DNA from: Ficedula albicollis
Taxonomy: Eukaryota; Chordata; Aves; Passeriformes; Muscicapidae
Reading direction: 5' to 3'
Assembly (NCBI RefSeq): GCF_000247815.1
Contig: NC_021678.1
Coordinates: 11,733,753-11,797,752 of the forward strand
Length of the DNA stretch: 64,000 nucleotides
The position numbers were made by a program, and so were the translations under genes. Shown piece by piece: positions 1 through 23,662 of this stretch. Within the stretch, counting starts at the first letter, position 1. Every line of letters begins with the position of its first letter. Under the pieces are notes generated by a model. It made no database searches. It worked only from the letters and a program-made list of their open reading frames with translations, and had not been told where the DNA came from.

Positions 1-3000
1 AAGAGATACCTAGCTTGGTAGTGGGTTTTGGTATTGGTTTTTCTTGAAAAAAGAATCTTCCTTCGGGTAGAAAGATTTACTCTGTAAGGCGTGTTCATGT
101 GCCAATCCATGTTGGCCGCTCTCCTATTTTGGTTCAGCTGCTAGCAACAGGTCTGGGGTACTGCCAACATCATATGCTCCAAGCTTTCCAGTGTGAAATG
201 ATGGTGAAATGTGTCCAATGGTGACAGCTACTGCTGTGTGCACGGGCAAGAAAGTGTTGACTTTCAGGAAGTGAGACTTTAGGTATCCATGATAAGGAAA
301 TGCTGTGAGTGTCTTTGACAATAAATTCTTAAATATAGGAAATGCCATTGGTGCTACTGGACAAACATATTATGAAGATTGCAAATGGTTGATTAATTTT
401 GCTTTTTAAAGAAGGACCAGGCAAAACAGTAATAAAAAAAATTTGGAATAGAAATGTCATCTACTGCCGTGAAAGGAAATGGTGATTTCAGCTCACTTGT
501 TTAGACAGTTCCCACTTTGTTTCAGTTTTCTGACTATATTCTGGTCAAAACAGTTTTCATTCAAAATGTTTAACAGCAATGACTATCTTATACAGAATGA
601 GCCTAAAACATAGGTGTTCAAATGACTTACAGTACAGGCAGGCAGCCTGGTGAGTCAGATATGGGTTTCCTATTTCAACACAGAAAATATTTTATTTCTC
701 TCAAAAACACACACAACATCCATGGCCTGAGTCAACTTATGACCTTTTTGTTTCCCAGGAAGTTTCAGATAAACGTCTTCCTAGCTTATTTTATGACTGA
801 ATAGAACAACAAAATAATTAGTTATGAAAGGACAGAGTCAGTTAACTAACAGAAGGCAGAATCTGAACAGTTGAAAAGGCTATAAATTTTACTTCTTTTT
901 GTTGTGTAACAGCCACCTCCTAGTTGCCACTTTTCTCTGTCATTCTAGTAAGAACTCTGATGTGAGAAGTGCTTCTCACCCAACTCTCCCTATGTTCTCC
1001 TCTTACCCTTCACATACCTATTAGTCTTCTCACTCTGCACTGATTGGTTGCACTCCATCCTTCCTCACCTTCAAGGTGACCTACAAGGTACTACATATTT
1101 CTAGACCTTCAAGGTAATACATATTCCTGCATGTGATTAGGAAAGACATTACAGAGGGAACTGGTTTGCTTCAGCTTGTTTTCATGAGAATTTCAGTCAA
1201 ATGCTCAAAGTTCTTATAACACTACACACATGAACTATGAATCTTGCAGAGTGGTTGATGAAGTCTGGCAGCTGCTGATGCTGTTCTTGGGGAATGACAA
1301 GTGATTCTTTAGATGGTTCAAGTTAGCTTTGCACAGAGCGGAAAAAAAAAACAGTCAAGGAGCCCAGTGGAAAATACAAATAGAACTGCGGGAACAGGAG
1401 GCACTGAGGATGGAAGGATGGACGAGATTAGAGGTGCAGATTCCTACTGTATTATCACAAACTGCACAGCAAAGGATGGTTGCCTTTGGGTTGTCTCAAG
1501 TGTATATGTCTATAAGCTTTCACTGCAATCCCATGGCTATATTTAAACACTGAGACTTTCTGATGCATTTCAGTTGAGATGTTAAAAGCTTGCTCTTTCA
1601 TCATGGGGACAAGAAGCCTACCATCGAAGAAAACCATATGGGATCCTCTCAGGCACCTCTGCATGCACAGGTGGCCAGAGCAATCAAGGAGAACTCAAGC
1701 AGTGTCATGCACATGAACCAAGTCAGGTAGCTGGGATTTGATGGCTCTTGAGGTAGATGAGCAAACACATGGCTGCTCTGGGCAGAAAGGGTGGGCTTTC
1801 TCCTATGCAATATGCTCATGTATGGCCCAGCACAATATTTCTAGAGGAAAGAATACTGGGACAAGAAAAAAGTCCCCTTCACATTTATGCAGTTTATGTA
1901 TCAGCATCTGAAGTCATATTTCATTTTTGGGCTATGCATAGCATGTATTTTTCCAGGCTCAAAAAGAATGCTGTAATTTAAAGCAGGCTGACTCAACTGG
2001 TGTTTTTGTATCTCGTAGACAGCATGGCAGGGGGGAAGGTGGAGGGAAGGAGGCTGAGGTGGAGAAAAGGAGGGCGGTTGCTCATCTGGTCTTTATTTCC
2101 TTTCCCTGTTTCTTAATAGTTCAAGCAAAGGGCCCATTCCAGGCAGAAGCAATGACACTCTTGCTGTGGTATTTCATCTTGGAGGAGGACAGGCCACAGC
2201 TTGCCCTGTGTGCTGGTGTGCTGGGAGCCTGTACCCACCCACTGCTGTGGGCTGGGGGAGCTCGTGGGGACATATTCTTCTTGCATAAAGAATTTCCTAG
2301 CTGGAAATCCTTACAACTATGTAGGTACTTGCCTTACCTTCTGTTGGCTTTTTTTAGTGATGTATCAATGGAGATGCCACAAGCAGATAATTGAAAATTA
2401 CAGTTCTGACTGCTTTAATCACTTAGGTTGTAGAGAAAACAAGCTAACAAAAACATTCATAAGCAGAGACTTTATAAAAAATGGCTCAAAGGGGTGAGGC
2501 CAGGGTCACCAGTGACAGGCCTATAGCAGTCCTTGTTCAAAACTCCTGCCTAGGAATTGTAGAACAAGATTCATGCATACTGCTCACTTTTGTACTAACA
2601 AACATTGATTAAATTCCCAGAATGTGAGGTACACTACCACTGCCCATACTCCAGAGGAAAATTCAAACATGGAGACACCAAGAAACAGAAAAGAAAGACA
2701 GAAAGAACTTGTAGTCCAGCCAGGAATGAAACCCTGGGCTTGCAGAGAGTGCCTTAACCAAAAGATCACATTACTCTCCTGATCCTGCACTCTCCTGCTG
2801 GAATTTTCTTACTGTAGTTATACCTATTCTCATGCAGTGTGTGGGATATGCCATGAACCAGGTCTTGAATCCTTAAGGATTTATCAGGCAGTTGAAAGAG
2901 ATCCTGTCCCTTTCAGAACAGAAGGAAGGAAGAAGGCTGAGTTCTCCTAGAAACATCCTTTCCCCTGAAACTTGCCCTTATCATCTTAACAATATTTCCT

Positions 3001-5224
3001 TTACTTTCCAAGAGTTGTTTTGAAGAGATAGAACTTTTACATGAGCAAAACCATTTCTAGTTCAGGCTAAAAGAAATCCAGCATTATAATAATTCATACA
3101 TATATGAATGGAACAAAAAAAAAAAGTGTGCTGGTCCAGAGGGTGCAACAAGCAACATAAAAAAATCAGAGCAGAACAGAGCTATTTCCTGAGTGGTAAA
3201 TTGCTGAAGTTGCATTTTGTATTGCATTGGATTAAAATATTCTCTGCTTTGCCATCTCCTTCTCCTCCCCACCTCCCAGTACAGTGCTTTCCCCTGCACA
3301 CTCTTTGCCAAGCCTGTAGAGTACAAAGAACTCATCCTTTGGTTACTGTCAGAGCTGATGACTATGCAGGAAACTGCATACAAACTGGATATAGTTCTCA
3401 CATTTTTTTATTGATTAAGGATATTAAAGTACCTGTTGTTTGAGTTTAAACTTGTGGGCTACAAACTGTGAGTATGGGAAAAACAATATTTTGAGATGAC
3501 GCAGTTTCATTTAAAAACTAAGCAAGAAATGAACAGCAAAGATACTAATTGGAATAAAATTCTTATTCACTGTAATATCCTTGTTAGTGTCATCCAAGTC
3601 CTCAAACAAGTATACCTCAAATGAAGAAGTACCTTAACATAAAGCAGTCCTCTCCCCTGACATCCTAGGGCATCAACATACTGTTTCTAAAGAACAAAAG
3701 TAGCAGATTCCCTTAACATTTATTAAGAATTTATTAAGAATTAACATTTCTTCTTAAGATCACTGATATATTAAAGTCCCTCCCCAGGTACTTTCAGCAA
3801 GTGCAGCACAGCAGATATTTGGCTTGGAGGAAAGCCACAGCAGGTCTAGATGAAAGGATAAAGGCACCAAAAGCTATGGTTTGTTATACAGCAGGATTTT
3901 ACAGTGCCACTCAAGCAGTAGAGAAACCTCTCTCCCCTCAGCATCTACAGACCTCTTTAATACAGGTATTTTCTCTACTCCCCTCTGTAAATTGACACCA
4001 AAGTGATATCAAGCTGCACCCAGTATAACATTACTACAGTAGTTCATGAAGAGCAAGTACTAAATGTTTTGCAAATTGCCATGTCTGCAATTAAATTTCC
4101 AGTGTAGCTTTCAAACAGTTCAAATAGTAAGGACAACACTATTATTTTGCATATAGTTGGAAGAGAGAAAAGCTTCAGATTCTCAGCTGTAACACACCAA
4201 AAAACAACACAAGCTTTATGATTACCCCATAAATTGGAAAATTCTCTGATCCAAATACTCGTGAAAATATGTTTTGACCAAATAGTGGTGTACCCAGTCT
4301 AGCCTGGTCCATGTCTGGACCCTAGACTTCCCATGCAGCTTCTTTACCTGGACACTTAATAAGGAAAGAAATACCATCACAGAATCAACTGGAGATCTGT
4401 AGTTTTCTCATCATCATAATTTAATCCACATCTTTTCTTCAGGTGGAAACTTTGCATAAATATTGTGGTGGCCAGCAGCAATCCAAACACATCTCAGAAC
4501 AGCAATGAAGCAGAAAGCAGCATCTCACTTGTTGAATTTGGCTCCAAAAGCACCTGCTACTCACTTAGATTTGGAATAGAATTGCCTTCAATGACATGTG
4601 TCTGCCTTCCCATCTGTTCTGAACAGTCTCATGACCTATGAGGAGGCAAGGGGTCTATCAGAACTACTCCACTGCTTTGTAAAGAACAGATCATAATCCT
4701 TAGACCTGTCAGTTTCTCATTAGATCAGTGCCCCAGCTGTGCCACATTAGCCCTAGGAGAATTGTGAAATCCACGTGAAGGCATCTGAGGTGAACCAATT
4801 AAACAAGTCCAAAAATATGAGTCTTGACCTCAGCTTGGAAGAAGCAAAGCTTGATTATAGCAAGGGTTTGACCCTCCCTTCTCCAAAACCCCAAGTCCAA
4901 CTACTAAATAAATATGAACATATTAAAAATAGTGTGGGGGAGGGAGAGGAGGAGAGTATTGCCATTGTATGTTCTCAAGCAACGGATGAAGAGGGACAAA
5001 AGAGCCCAAACATCAGGAAACTATTAAAATGAATACATTCCTAGTTTCTTCATAATTAATTCAGCCTGTCCAACTTTGTATCAGAGAAGGGAAAGGAAGA
5101 TTTTGACCACTTCCTTTTATCTCAAGCTGTTTGGAAGAATCGATCTTGTAATGCTGAAAAGAAGTGCCTCACTGCATCCCAGCAGGCGAGTGGAATTTTA
5201 ACTCTTCCGCATGCCTAATTAGAT

Positions 5225-5232
5225 ATGCAAAT
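5225..5232 (+). promoter_or_regulatory. Octamer motif ATGCAAAT in an AT-rich intronic stretch
   Basis: A perfect POU/octamer motif lies at the centre of AT-rich sequence with homeodomain-like TAATTA cores nearby (about 5214-5220). An 8-bp match is expected by chance about once in 64 kb, so this is only a weak candidate for an intronic enhancer. Confidence 0.2.
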
Positions 5233-5421
5233 CTCCATTTGCTGTATGTCATACAATTCTTGGATTACACTGCTACAGGTTTGCTTAGGCACACTCCATC
5301 CCCACTTTCTAGCCCCACTCCCTTTTTTACATTGTACTGCATTAAACAATACATTGAAAAGAGTTTTCACTATGCAATTTTCTAAGTGAATTTTTTTCAG
5401 TTTGCTTGCTTTGTTGCACAA

Positions 5422-5455
5422 ACATTTAGTTCACATTTAGTTCACATTTAATTCA
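5422..5455 (+). repeat. Short 11-bp tandem triplet
   Basis: The unit ACATTTAGTTC is repeated three times, the third copy carrying one substitution. It is a minor AT-rich microduplication inside the ZCCHC24 intron. Confidence 0.7.
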
Positions 5456-8400
5456 AATTTTAATGGTTACCTTCACATGCATAAGGACCTGGTCTTGAAA
5501 CTTTAGGTTCTGGGTTAGACAGAGTTATGCAATACTTTCAAAAGAAGATTCATTAGGCAGCTATTTATATGCTCAAGTAATTTCATTGTTTTCAAGTTCC
5601 TACAGGAACAAGTATATTTAAGCTGTGATTGGCTGCAAGCATAGACAACTTATGTGGGAGCTATTTCATGGTCATCCAACAAGCAAAGAGTAGCACGTGC
5701 AGGTAAAATAAATCCCTGAAATACAGTCAACCAAGATAATTATTTGCAATTATTTGAAAATTTGGGTAGGGTTGGCAGAGTTCTGTGGCTCTGAAAATCT
5801 ACCAAACACATTATATGTCTGATCACTGCCTGCTGCCTTGCATATAACATATGAAATACTAAATATATAAACATACCTGGAAAATTCATGAGTGAAATTC
5901 ATTGGTGATTGGAAATATTTGTAGCAGCAGAAATAGGGTATTTCATCAAGAAAAATAAAAGAAACAATGCTGCACAAACTTGCATGTTTTGTTTGACACT
6001 CTGTTCCTGGGAAATTGAGTAAAGTATAGTTTACATTATTTGGGACCTAAGTACAAAGCCACCTTCTACCTTGATCATGTTGTAAGAGCAGCAGCGGCAC
6101 ATGAGTGATAAAAGAGTTCAGATCAGCAACAACTGATGAACTTTAACTGCAATGTAAAACATGTTGGTTTCTATGGATGCAGAGGTGGGAAAACCATACA
6201 GCAGACTCCCCAGTCAGAGGCTGAAGTAGCCCTAAGCCATACCACAGACAAGTCTCCTAAGAAAATCCCAGTCAAATAGAACACATGCTGGCCTCCTCTT
6301 TTAAGCTACACAAACAAGTTTAAGTTTTCTTTATTTTTCAGCCATGTCTTGCTCAGATATAATTTTATCTATCATAAATATTTAATCTGAAATATCCAAT
6401 ACAACTAGAAATTCCATAATTCCTACTGTTTAGCAAAACCAAGAGAACTTTCTATTTAAATAGTAATGCTTTAGTGAAGAGCCTGCTTTCTGACTATTAT
6501 CCATTTTTTCCCTTAACAGACGTGTATCAAGACTTCTCATTGTATCACTAACACACAAATTAAACTAGAGACAAAACTGAAAAAAGCATTTGTTTGGTTC
6601 TGTATCCCCTAGATGCTCTTTCTATATTGCATATACTAATTAAAATGTACTGACTGTTTGTTTAAATCAATACCTCAGAAGTCTGGTGTCAGACATCAGC
6701 AGTGTCATTCCTAAACAAAGCAGCTGTCTGCCTATGTATTCTGTTGATACTCAAGATTTACATGAGCACAGAGGTGAGGAAGGACAAAGAAAACAAAAAG
6801 TTGACCAATCCACAAATTCCCTTTTATGTGCCATTTCGACATAAGTGTCCAAGTGTGTCCTTATTCTCTACCCAGTGTACACAGAACTGAGAAAGGTGAG
6901 AGCGCTTCTGTGAATTTCCAAACACTCTGCAACTTGTTGCAGCATCAGGACTAGAATGCCACAACACACAGCACGCCAAATCAGCCCTTATACTTTCTTT
7001 GTTCATTTTCTAATTGAACCTTTTGGGGTTGGTTATCATATCTTTATTAAAACTGTGCACGTACAGTAGTGCACAATAAGAGTGTTAGGGCATTTTTAAT
7101 GCCATCTCCCAGCTGAGAGTGTCAGAAGGGTCACATTTCAAAATAAAGCTGTGACATCCCACTCCCACAAACCACTCTGGAGCCAGTCAGTGCATCAAAC
7201 TGTTGTTTGCTGTTACTCTTTTCATTTGATGAAGCATGCTTACAAGCAGACCCTCAGAATTCTTCTATGAAGGGGATCTACCTACCAATGTTAGGCTGAT
7301 TTCATCTTTTCCTGTGCTCTACAGAGCCCTTTCAGCTGTGTAAAATAAACTTGGGGGTGATGAGGGGAAGAAAAGCATTAGCTTGTGTCTGCATTTTGCT
7401 TTGAGGAGGCTCAGCCTCGTGTTGTTTATAATGAATCTAGTTTTAAGCAGGGCAAGTTGGGGGAGGGGGGCATGCTTTGTTTTTGCTGACTCTGCAAACT
7501 GATACTTTGAGGGAATTGTTTAGGGAAAGCAGAAAGTCCTTTACGATGTACATCACTGCCAAGTGATTTGGCAGATCCCTCCATGAGATTCACTCTCTGA
7601 TAGGTTGACAGAGAGCTGGACTGGCCAGTTACCAGCAGAAAAGCTCAACTTAAACATTTCTAAAATCTTATGATGGCCAATTTGTGGTTTTGGCTCAAGA
7701 AAGAAGGAAGATGAAAAATAGAGACAGCTGGATGTCAGTGAGGGATGGAATATTGAGGTAATTTTTGTTACTGTGCCACACAAAATTCACTGGCTTTGTA
7801 CATTGGTTGTATCCAGCTAAGGCAAACACACTGACTGGGTACACCTGCAAAGGCCATGGCAGATGTGGCAGTGCTTGTCCAAAGTCAAAACATCACAAAA
7901 GATCCATTCCCTAATACCTAGATCTTGACATTGAGACATACTTGTAATACCTAGCTTCTCCTCCTTGTAGAAAAATCTGTTTGGTTTTTATTCTCCCCAG
8001 AGGCCTATCTTTGGGTCCTTGAATCTATGAATGAAGACACCCCAAATTTTTGCAGCCGAGGGTAGAAACCAGGCCAATGGGGTAGTGTATGTTAATATGG
8101 TAACCATAAAATATTGTGCCGTTATGAATGGAAGCATTACTTTGCCAGATGAACTCTGGACATAAATAAATCCCTATCTGCAGAAGGAGTAAGAAGAGAA
8201 TGCTCAGTACAGGAATTGCAGGACCTGAACACCAACCAAAGCCTATTATTAACCACCATTCAAATGGAGCTGGAGTGGGGAGAAAATGGGGAGGCTAATG
8301 GTTTAAACCAGGTAAATCCCACATTCTGTAAAATAAGGGTTTTTAGGTTAATACTGAATGCCAAATGTGTCTTCTTGCTCTTTTTTGGCATGTAGTTAAG

Positions 8401-8581
8401 GAAAACCTCTGGTGAAAATAGTTCTTGCCCTCCAGCTGAATGAGCACTGAGATAGCTCAGCTGCAGAGTGACCGGGTGCTGGAGCACCCCGTGGGCAGGG
8501 CTGTGCTGCTGTGCCAAGGAGCAGGCTGTTTCTTGGAAATGTTTATGCAATTCAGCTGTGCTCCTGCTGGAGCCAGACACT

Positions 8582-8676
8582 TTAAATTAAAATAAAATAA
8601 AATTAAACAAAAAAAACCCCAAAAAACCCAACAACAACAAAAACCCCCAACAACTAACAAACCAAAACACCTCCCT
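8582..8676. repeat. A/C-rich low-complexity tract
   Basis: About 95 bases are almost free of G, made of A runs broken by C runs. On the other strand it reads as a T/G-rich tract. It marks the left edge of the 455-bp-period duplication, and its later part recurs twice more at 9018-9057 and 9059-9130. It is not a telomere repeat because no regular 6-bp period exists. Confidence 0.8.
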
Positions 8677-9467
8677 CAGATCTCTCAGGCCATTAGTGTA
8701 TCTCACTTGGGTTTCACCTTCTACCAAATACTGACAAATACCCACTTTGTTTGGTCCTGCAGGGTGGAGGGAGTTGGAGGGTTGCCTTCGCTGCTGTCAG
8801 TGATTCCTAATGATGTTTCTCACTAGAGAAAATGAGCTTGCTTGTTTGCAAATCCACATTCCCTGGGATTTGGGATGCAGTTTGGGAAACTGAAGATATG
8901 GGAAGGAAAATAATATCTGTTAGGGCAATTCATAAACATCCATAAAGTAGAATAGCAAAACACCTGCAGAGCATGTTGCGACTTTGCCAGCAAACTAATT
9001 AGAGTCACTGACTGAGCAACAAAAACCCCCCAACAACTAACAAACCAAAACACCTCCCTAAACAAAAAAAACCCCAAAAAACCCAACAACAACAAAAACC
9101 CCCAACAACTAACAAACCAAAACACCTCCCTCAGATCTCTCAGGCCATTAGTGTATCTCACTTGGGTTTCACCTTCTACCAAATACTGACAAATACCCAC
9201 TTTGTTTGGTTCTGCAGGGTGGAGGGAGTTGGAGGGTTGCCTTCGCTGCTGTCAGTGATTCCTAATGATGTTTCTCACTAGAGAAAATGAGCTTGCTTGT
9301 TTGCAAATCCACATTCCCTGGGATTTGGGATGCAGTTTGGGAAACTGAAGATATGGGAAGGAAAATAATATCTGTTAGGGCAATTCATAAACATCCATAA
9401 AGTAGAATAGCAAAACACCTGCAGAGCATGTTGCGACTTTGCCAGCAAACTAATTAGAGTCACTGAC
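8604..9467. repeat. Two-copy tandem duplication, period 455 bp
   Basis: Bases 8604-9012 (409 bp) recur at 9059-9467. The only difference I noticed is a C/T change in the TTTGGTCCTGC segment (copy 2 reads TTTGGTTCTGC). The 46-bp spacer at 9013-9058 is itself a partial extra copy of the A/C-rich tract. Such identity in intronic DNA implies either a very recent duplication or an assembly duplication. Short ORFs spanning the copies are incidental. Confidence 0.95.
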
Positions 9468-9830
9468 CAAGGAGGGAGCTGTGACAATCAAAAAGTTAAA
9501 ATAAAAATAAATCAAAAGTTTAGTCTAGCAATTATAACAGGAAACAGAGTCAGGGCTCCTACATTCTTTTCCTGGTTTTGCTTCCGATATATCGAGAAAG
9601 TTGGAGAAGCCAGATTTTAAAAGTAGCTTCTAACTTGGAAAGCCTCCATTTCTGATGCCTGGCTGTACACACAGGACTCCACAGACCAGCGTCTTCAGAC
9701 TCCCTGTGCATTTGTCAGGGCAGAGCCTTTCAGGGCATTGGTGTCCCTGAAGTCACCTGTGTGACCTGGACAAACCCACAGCCACTGGCCCGCCCAAGTG
9801 ACCATCCCTAAAGTTTCCTTCTGGGAATTG

Positions 9831-9930
9831 TGGCTGGCACAACATATTGCTGTGGGAGTCTGATGGTTAAATGCTCTTTATGGCTGACATAACATATTGC
9901 TGTGGGAGTCTGATGTTCAAATACTCTTTG
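9831..9930. repeat. Two-copy tandem duplication, 50-bp unit
   Basis: The block 9831-9880 recurs head to tail at 9881-9930 with a handful of substitutions. Both contain the segment AACATATTGCTGTGGGAGTC. The copies have diverged more than the other duplications here, so this one looks like a genuine older event. Confidence 0.9.
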
Positions 9931-12021
9931 TAAACATTTACAAGACTTCCAAGACACACTCTGTCTCCAAAGTCAGCGCAGTTACTTTTGGAAATAATGA
10001 ACCCTGTGACCTGCATGTTTTCTGAAAGGACTGCTGCTTGGTAGGGGCACCGAGCTGCATTTGCAAGTCTGGCTGCAGGAGGAGTTTAAGTAGAGGGTGA
10101 CTTAATCAGAGAATCAAAAATAATTTGTCTTCTGTTCAATAACACCCCCTCCCCCCCAGTGAAACTGCAAATAAAACAATCTGTGGTGTCTCAGGAGGAG
10201 AGGGAAGGTCTCTCAAACACAGGAGCTCTCTGGACACAGGGTTTCTATTCAATTCAGTGAGAATTTGTAAATGAAGAGAGCATATGGCTTCTTCTTACAC
10301 TGAGCTGTGCTACGAACTCCTCAGAGGCAGAACCAAATTAAGTATCCAGAATAAGGATGTCTCCATAAATTGACATTTTCCTACATTCAGTTGCAATCTC
10401 CTCATCCTTATCAAGGGACACTGTGGGTCAGAGAGTTACACTCTGGGTGCCTGCCAGCACTCACTCAGCTGTGGCAGTCAATGTTTCTCACTATACCAAT
10501 GCACTCTTTTTTCTTCTGTGCTATACTACTGTAAATATGTGTGTCCTGGTCAGCTTCATCTTTGTTATCAGCCAGAATATTTACAGTGGCTTGTCAGAAG
10601 CAAATTATTATAGATGTTTGCCTATTTGTAATGGAGGTTGCTACTGATCCAGTCTTCTAAAGAATATTGCTATGCTGAGAAATAAGCATAAAAAAGCCAG
10701 AGAATGTTCTTTACTGACACTAGAGAAAGAAAAAAAAGGCTGGAGTGTTGGGTGTCCCTTGCTCTTCCACCCACTGCACGCAGGGGATAGGGCACTCAAT
10801 GTTCCTTTCCCTTTTGCTCCCACGTGTGACCCAGGAGGTGACACTGCTCACCATCTCCGTCAGCCCCTGAGCCTCAGAGCTCCTGCCATATCAGGTCTTC
10901 TGCCAACCACCTGCTTTTGCAGCCCGTGTTTTCACATAGAAAGCAATTTGGACCTACACGCTGAGAAATCACACAAGCTCCCAAAACAAAAACAAATCCC
11001 TCCCCAGCATGATGGCTCATTTCACTTTTGTAAACTTTATCTGGAAGCCTTAAAAAAGAAAGGCTGCTTAAGCCTGACATGTAAGTAAGTGACAAAGAGC
11101 CCTTTGACAGGTGATCGTGGTGTACTGCCACTATACAGGCAAAGTATCTCTCTCCAGGCAGCTACAAGCTAAACACAGTGAATACAGGGACAGTGGTTCA
11201 ACACCTGCTAGGGACTCGGGGAAAATGGCTTCATCTTTACAGCTCTCCTAGCACAGCTGGATGTAGCACTGTCATCTTCACATACCTCACCATATTTTGT
11301 TAAGTACAACACACAGTTTTAGTGAGTGAATGTATGTACAAAAATAAACCTGGTATGTGCGTACAGTCATTGTCACCTCCACTGGTTTCCCCAGATAAAA
11401 AGGTTTTTTTTAAGGGACATTTAGCATTCAGACATCATCACACACCATTTGAGAATCCTTTCCTGTTTCTTTCAAAAGGCAGAAATAGTGAAACCACTTA
11501 CCAAGAGCAAGATTCCAGATAAAGTTAATAAAAGTTATTATTTTCACTAGTCAGAATATCATTCCTTCATACTCAATCCAAGTTTGAGCACTCCCATATG
11601 ATAATATACAGGCTGCAAAAAGCAGAATTATTAAAAATCTTATTAACTACAGGTTTTTAGTGGAAAATAAATTAGATTTCCAAACTGGAATTTCTACCTT
11701 AAAAGTAATCCTTTATTACTATCAGCTACTCCTCCTGATGCTATATATATTGCTAGCCATATATACTCAATAGAGGTGAATTTATCATAATGAAACTAAT
11801 ATTAAAACTATTTATTCAAAAAGTAGAAAGGCATATTTTTAAATACTCAGTGTCACTAATGACTATTGTTTTTCTTGAACTTTTGAATACTTCTTACAAA
11901 AACCACTCTCAGAACTGTTAAACTCTAGCTTCAATATATGAACTCTTCATTACTGGGATATGTCCTTCATGCTTTCCTCCAATATCTTCTGCCCAAAGTT
12001 TCCTAATAAAAGTAATCTTTA

Positions 12022-21719
<9,698 letters not shown>

Positions 21720-23457
21720 ACCTTCCAAGTGGCCTCTTCCCATCCCCAGCAGCCTTCCAGATTCTCTGGCAGCACGCCATCAACAGCAGCACAACAGATC
21801 AAGATAAAAGCTAAAATAATTGCCAATATTGCCTGTCTAATAATATGCCTTACCATTAATAGAATGTAACATTTCTCCTGTGCATGTGCATGCATGCAAT
21901 AGGTATTTACAGGACTATGATTTGTATACATATATACGTAAATTTATATATGTACACACATAAAGTGTTACTGATGGTGTTCACAACAGAACTACAGTTA
22001 CAGGTTCTGCTGATTGTTTACACAGACCCTATATCACAGCCAGGTGAAATGAAGTACTTCTCAAAAGGCAAGGAATAATATTCACAAGGAATATTTGTTA
22101 CATGTATGGCTTTTGCAGAGGTTCAGTAACTGTGGGGCCATTAATTGCAAGCACTCACCCACGACACGAACACTGTTCTTATTATATGACAAGACAAAGG
22201 AAGATGAACCAAGCCACAACATTAAAGGAGAATTATTGCTTTCCCAGTTTTAGAAAGTCTTAAGAGTTTTGTGCTGCTGATTTCTTGGACTTTTTTTTTT
22301 TTTTTTACCATATCTTGGGCAGGGCTTAGGCAAAATAATTTTTGCAGGACGTGGAAAAAAAAGTGAATAATTGCTTGAGGGTGTGGGTTGGGTAGAAAGG
22401 GAATGCCATAAGATTCCAAGAGGTTTTTGAAGGAGACAAAATTGGTTTACTTATGCAACTACCAGATCCTTCTCTTGTCATATAATCCCACTGACATGGT
22501 CCCTTCTATGTGCATGGCACATTCAATAGGCCACAAGCACAATAAATTTACTATGAATAAGGGGATAAGAATACTTAAAACTGACCCCAAAATCCTTAAC
22601 TGAAAGATTAGCCAAACTTACTATTTATAGTAGTTTTAAAGCCACTTTCTGGAAATATTTTTATGTCCTGTTTTCTACTATAGAAATTTCTTATAATATG
22701 AAACTTGTTAGCCATAGGGGTGTTTTGAGGCATGGAGAACACTCTATATAACCCTGTTTCTTTATGTCTTCCTGAAGCACCTACATACCTGAGGAGAAAT
22801 TTAGGAATTACATTTCATTGTCCCATTTCAGGTAGAACTTTGCACAGGGTCAGCCTCCTGCAAAGAACATCTCATCAGGGATTGGCAAATACAAACTGAA
22901 AGTACCTCGAGACAGTATCCTCTTTGTATGTCTACAGGAGAGTACATTGGCAAAAGGGCACAACAAGCAATTCATTTGTAGCATTCACTAAAGAAAATAG
23001 AAGGATAATGTTTGAAGTTGGGGGGATTTTTAGATCAGCAATTTATATTTTTATGAAGTTTCCTTTAGGGAGATTGATTTGTGTGTATGATACTTAGGGA
23101 AAATACTTTAAATCCTAAATAACTTGATGTGAACTAAATTTGTTCTGAGGACTAGTTCCATAATGCAAAGACAGCAGGGGGTTTATGCCAAGTGATAGCA
23201 GGATGTTACCAGTATGTCAAGACAAGCTCTTATAAAGAAAGTAGAAAACTTTTTATGAGCATTCAGCTAAGGAACATGAAGCTCCTGACAAATTTGCTCC
23301 AGGGTGAAACTCCTGCCATTTCTCTGCTTTCCTATGGAGCAGGGCAAAATTGCATCTGCTTGTTTAGTGGGAGCAGCATGTACATATCTTGCAAACTCCA
23401 TTATTTTATGGGCAGCCCAAGCAACCCAGCCTGATGGTCACAGCCATGGATGAGCAT

Positions 23458-23662
23458 CCTGACTGCTGGCTTCTGACCACAGCTCTTCCACAGCTCCCTG
23501 ATTTTGGGCAAGTCACAAGATCCTTCTGGACCTCAGTTTCCCCAGCTGCAAAATGGGGGTAATAATACTTTAGTATACCTACCTCACAGGAGAGTTGTGA
23601 GGTTTACTTAGTATCTCTTAAGTGTTTGGCATCACTGGATGAACAGTGCTATGTAACGCTAA
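23458..23662 (+). mobile_element. MIR-type core-SINE
   Basis: The order of words is that of a MIR element: GGGCAAGTCAC, CCTCAGTTTCCCC, GCAAAATGGGGGTAATAATA, TACCTACCTCAC, GTTGTGAGG, and finally AACAGTGCTATGTAA. The 5' tRNA-derived head is weak or lost. MIR-like elements are very old in amniotes and in birds are usually much degraded, so the clarity of this copy inside a probable 3'UTR is notable. The boundaries are approximate. Confidence 0.8.

Noticed and set aside
4775..5032. 85-residue acidic/lysine-rich open frame (MKASEVNQLNKSKNM start)
   Set aside because: Composition is somewhat protein-like but I recognise no family, and neighbouring sequence gives no splice or promoter support.
8604..8676. 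Telomere-like interstitial repeat in the A/C-rich tract
   Set aside because: A and C runs vary in length and there is no CCCTAA periodicity.
10672..11088. 138-residue open frame in the ZCCHC24 intron
   Set aside because: No recognisable family and no sign of codon bias; it looks like chance.
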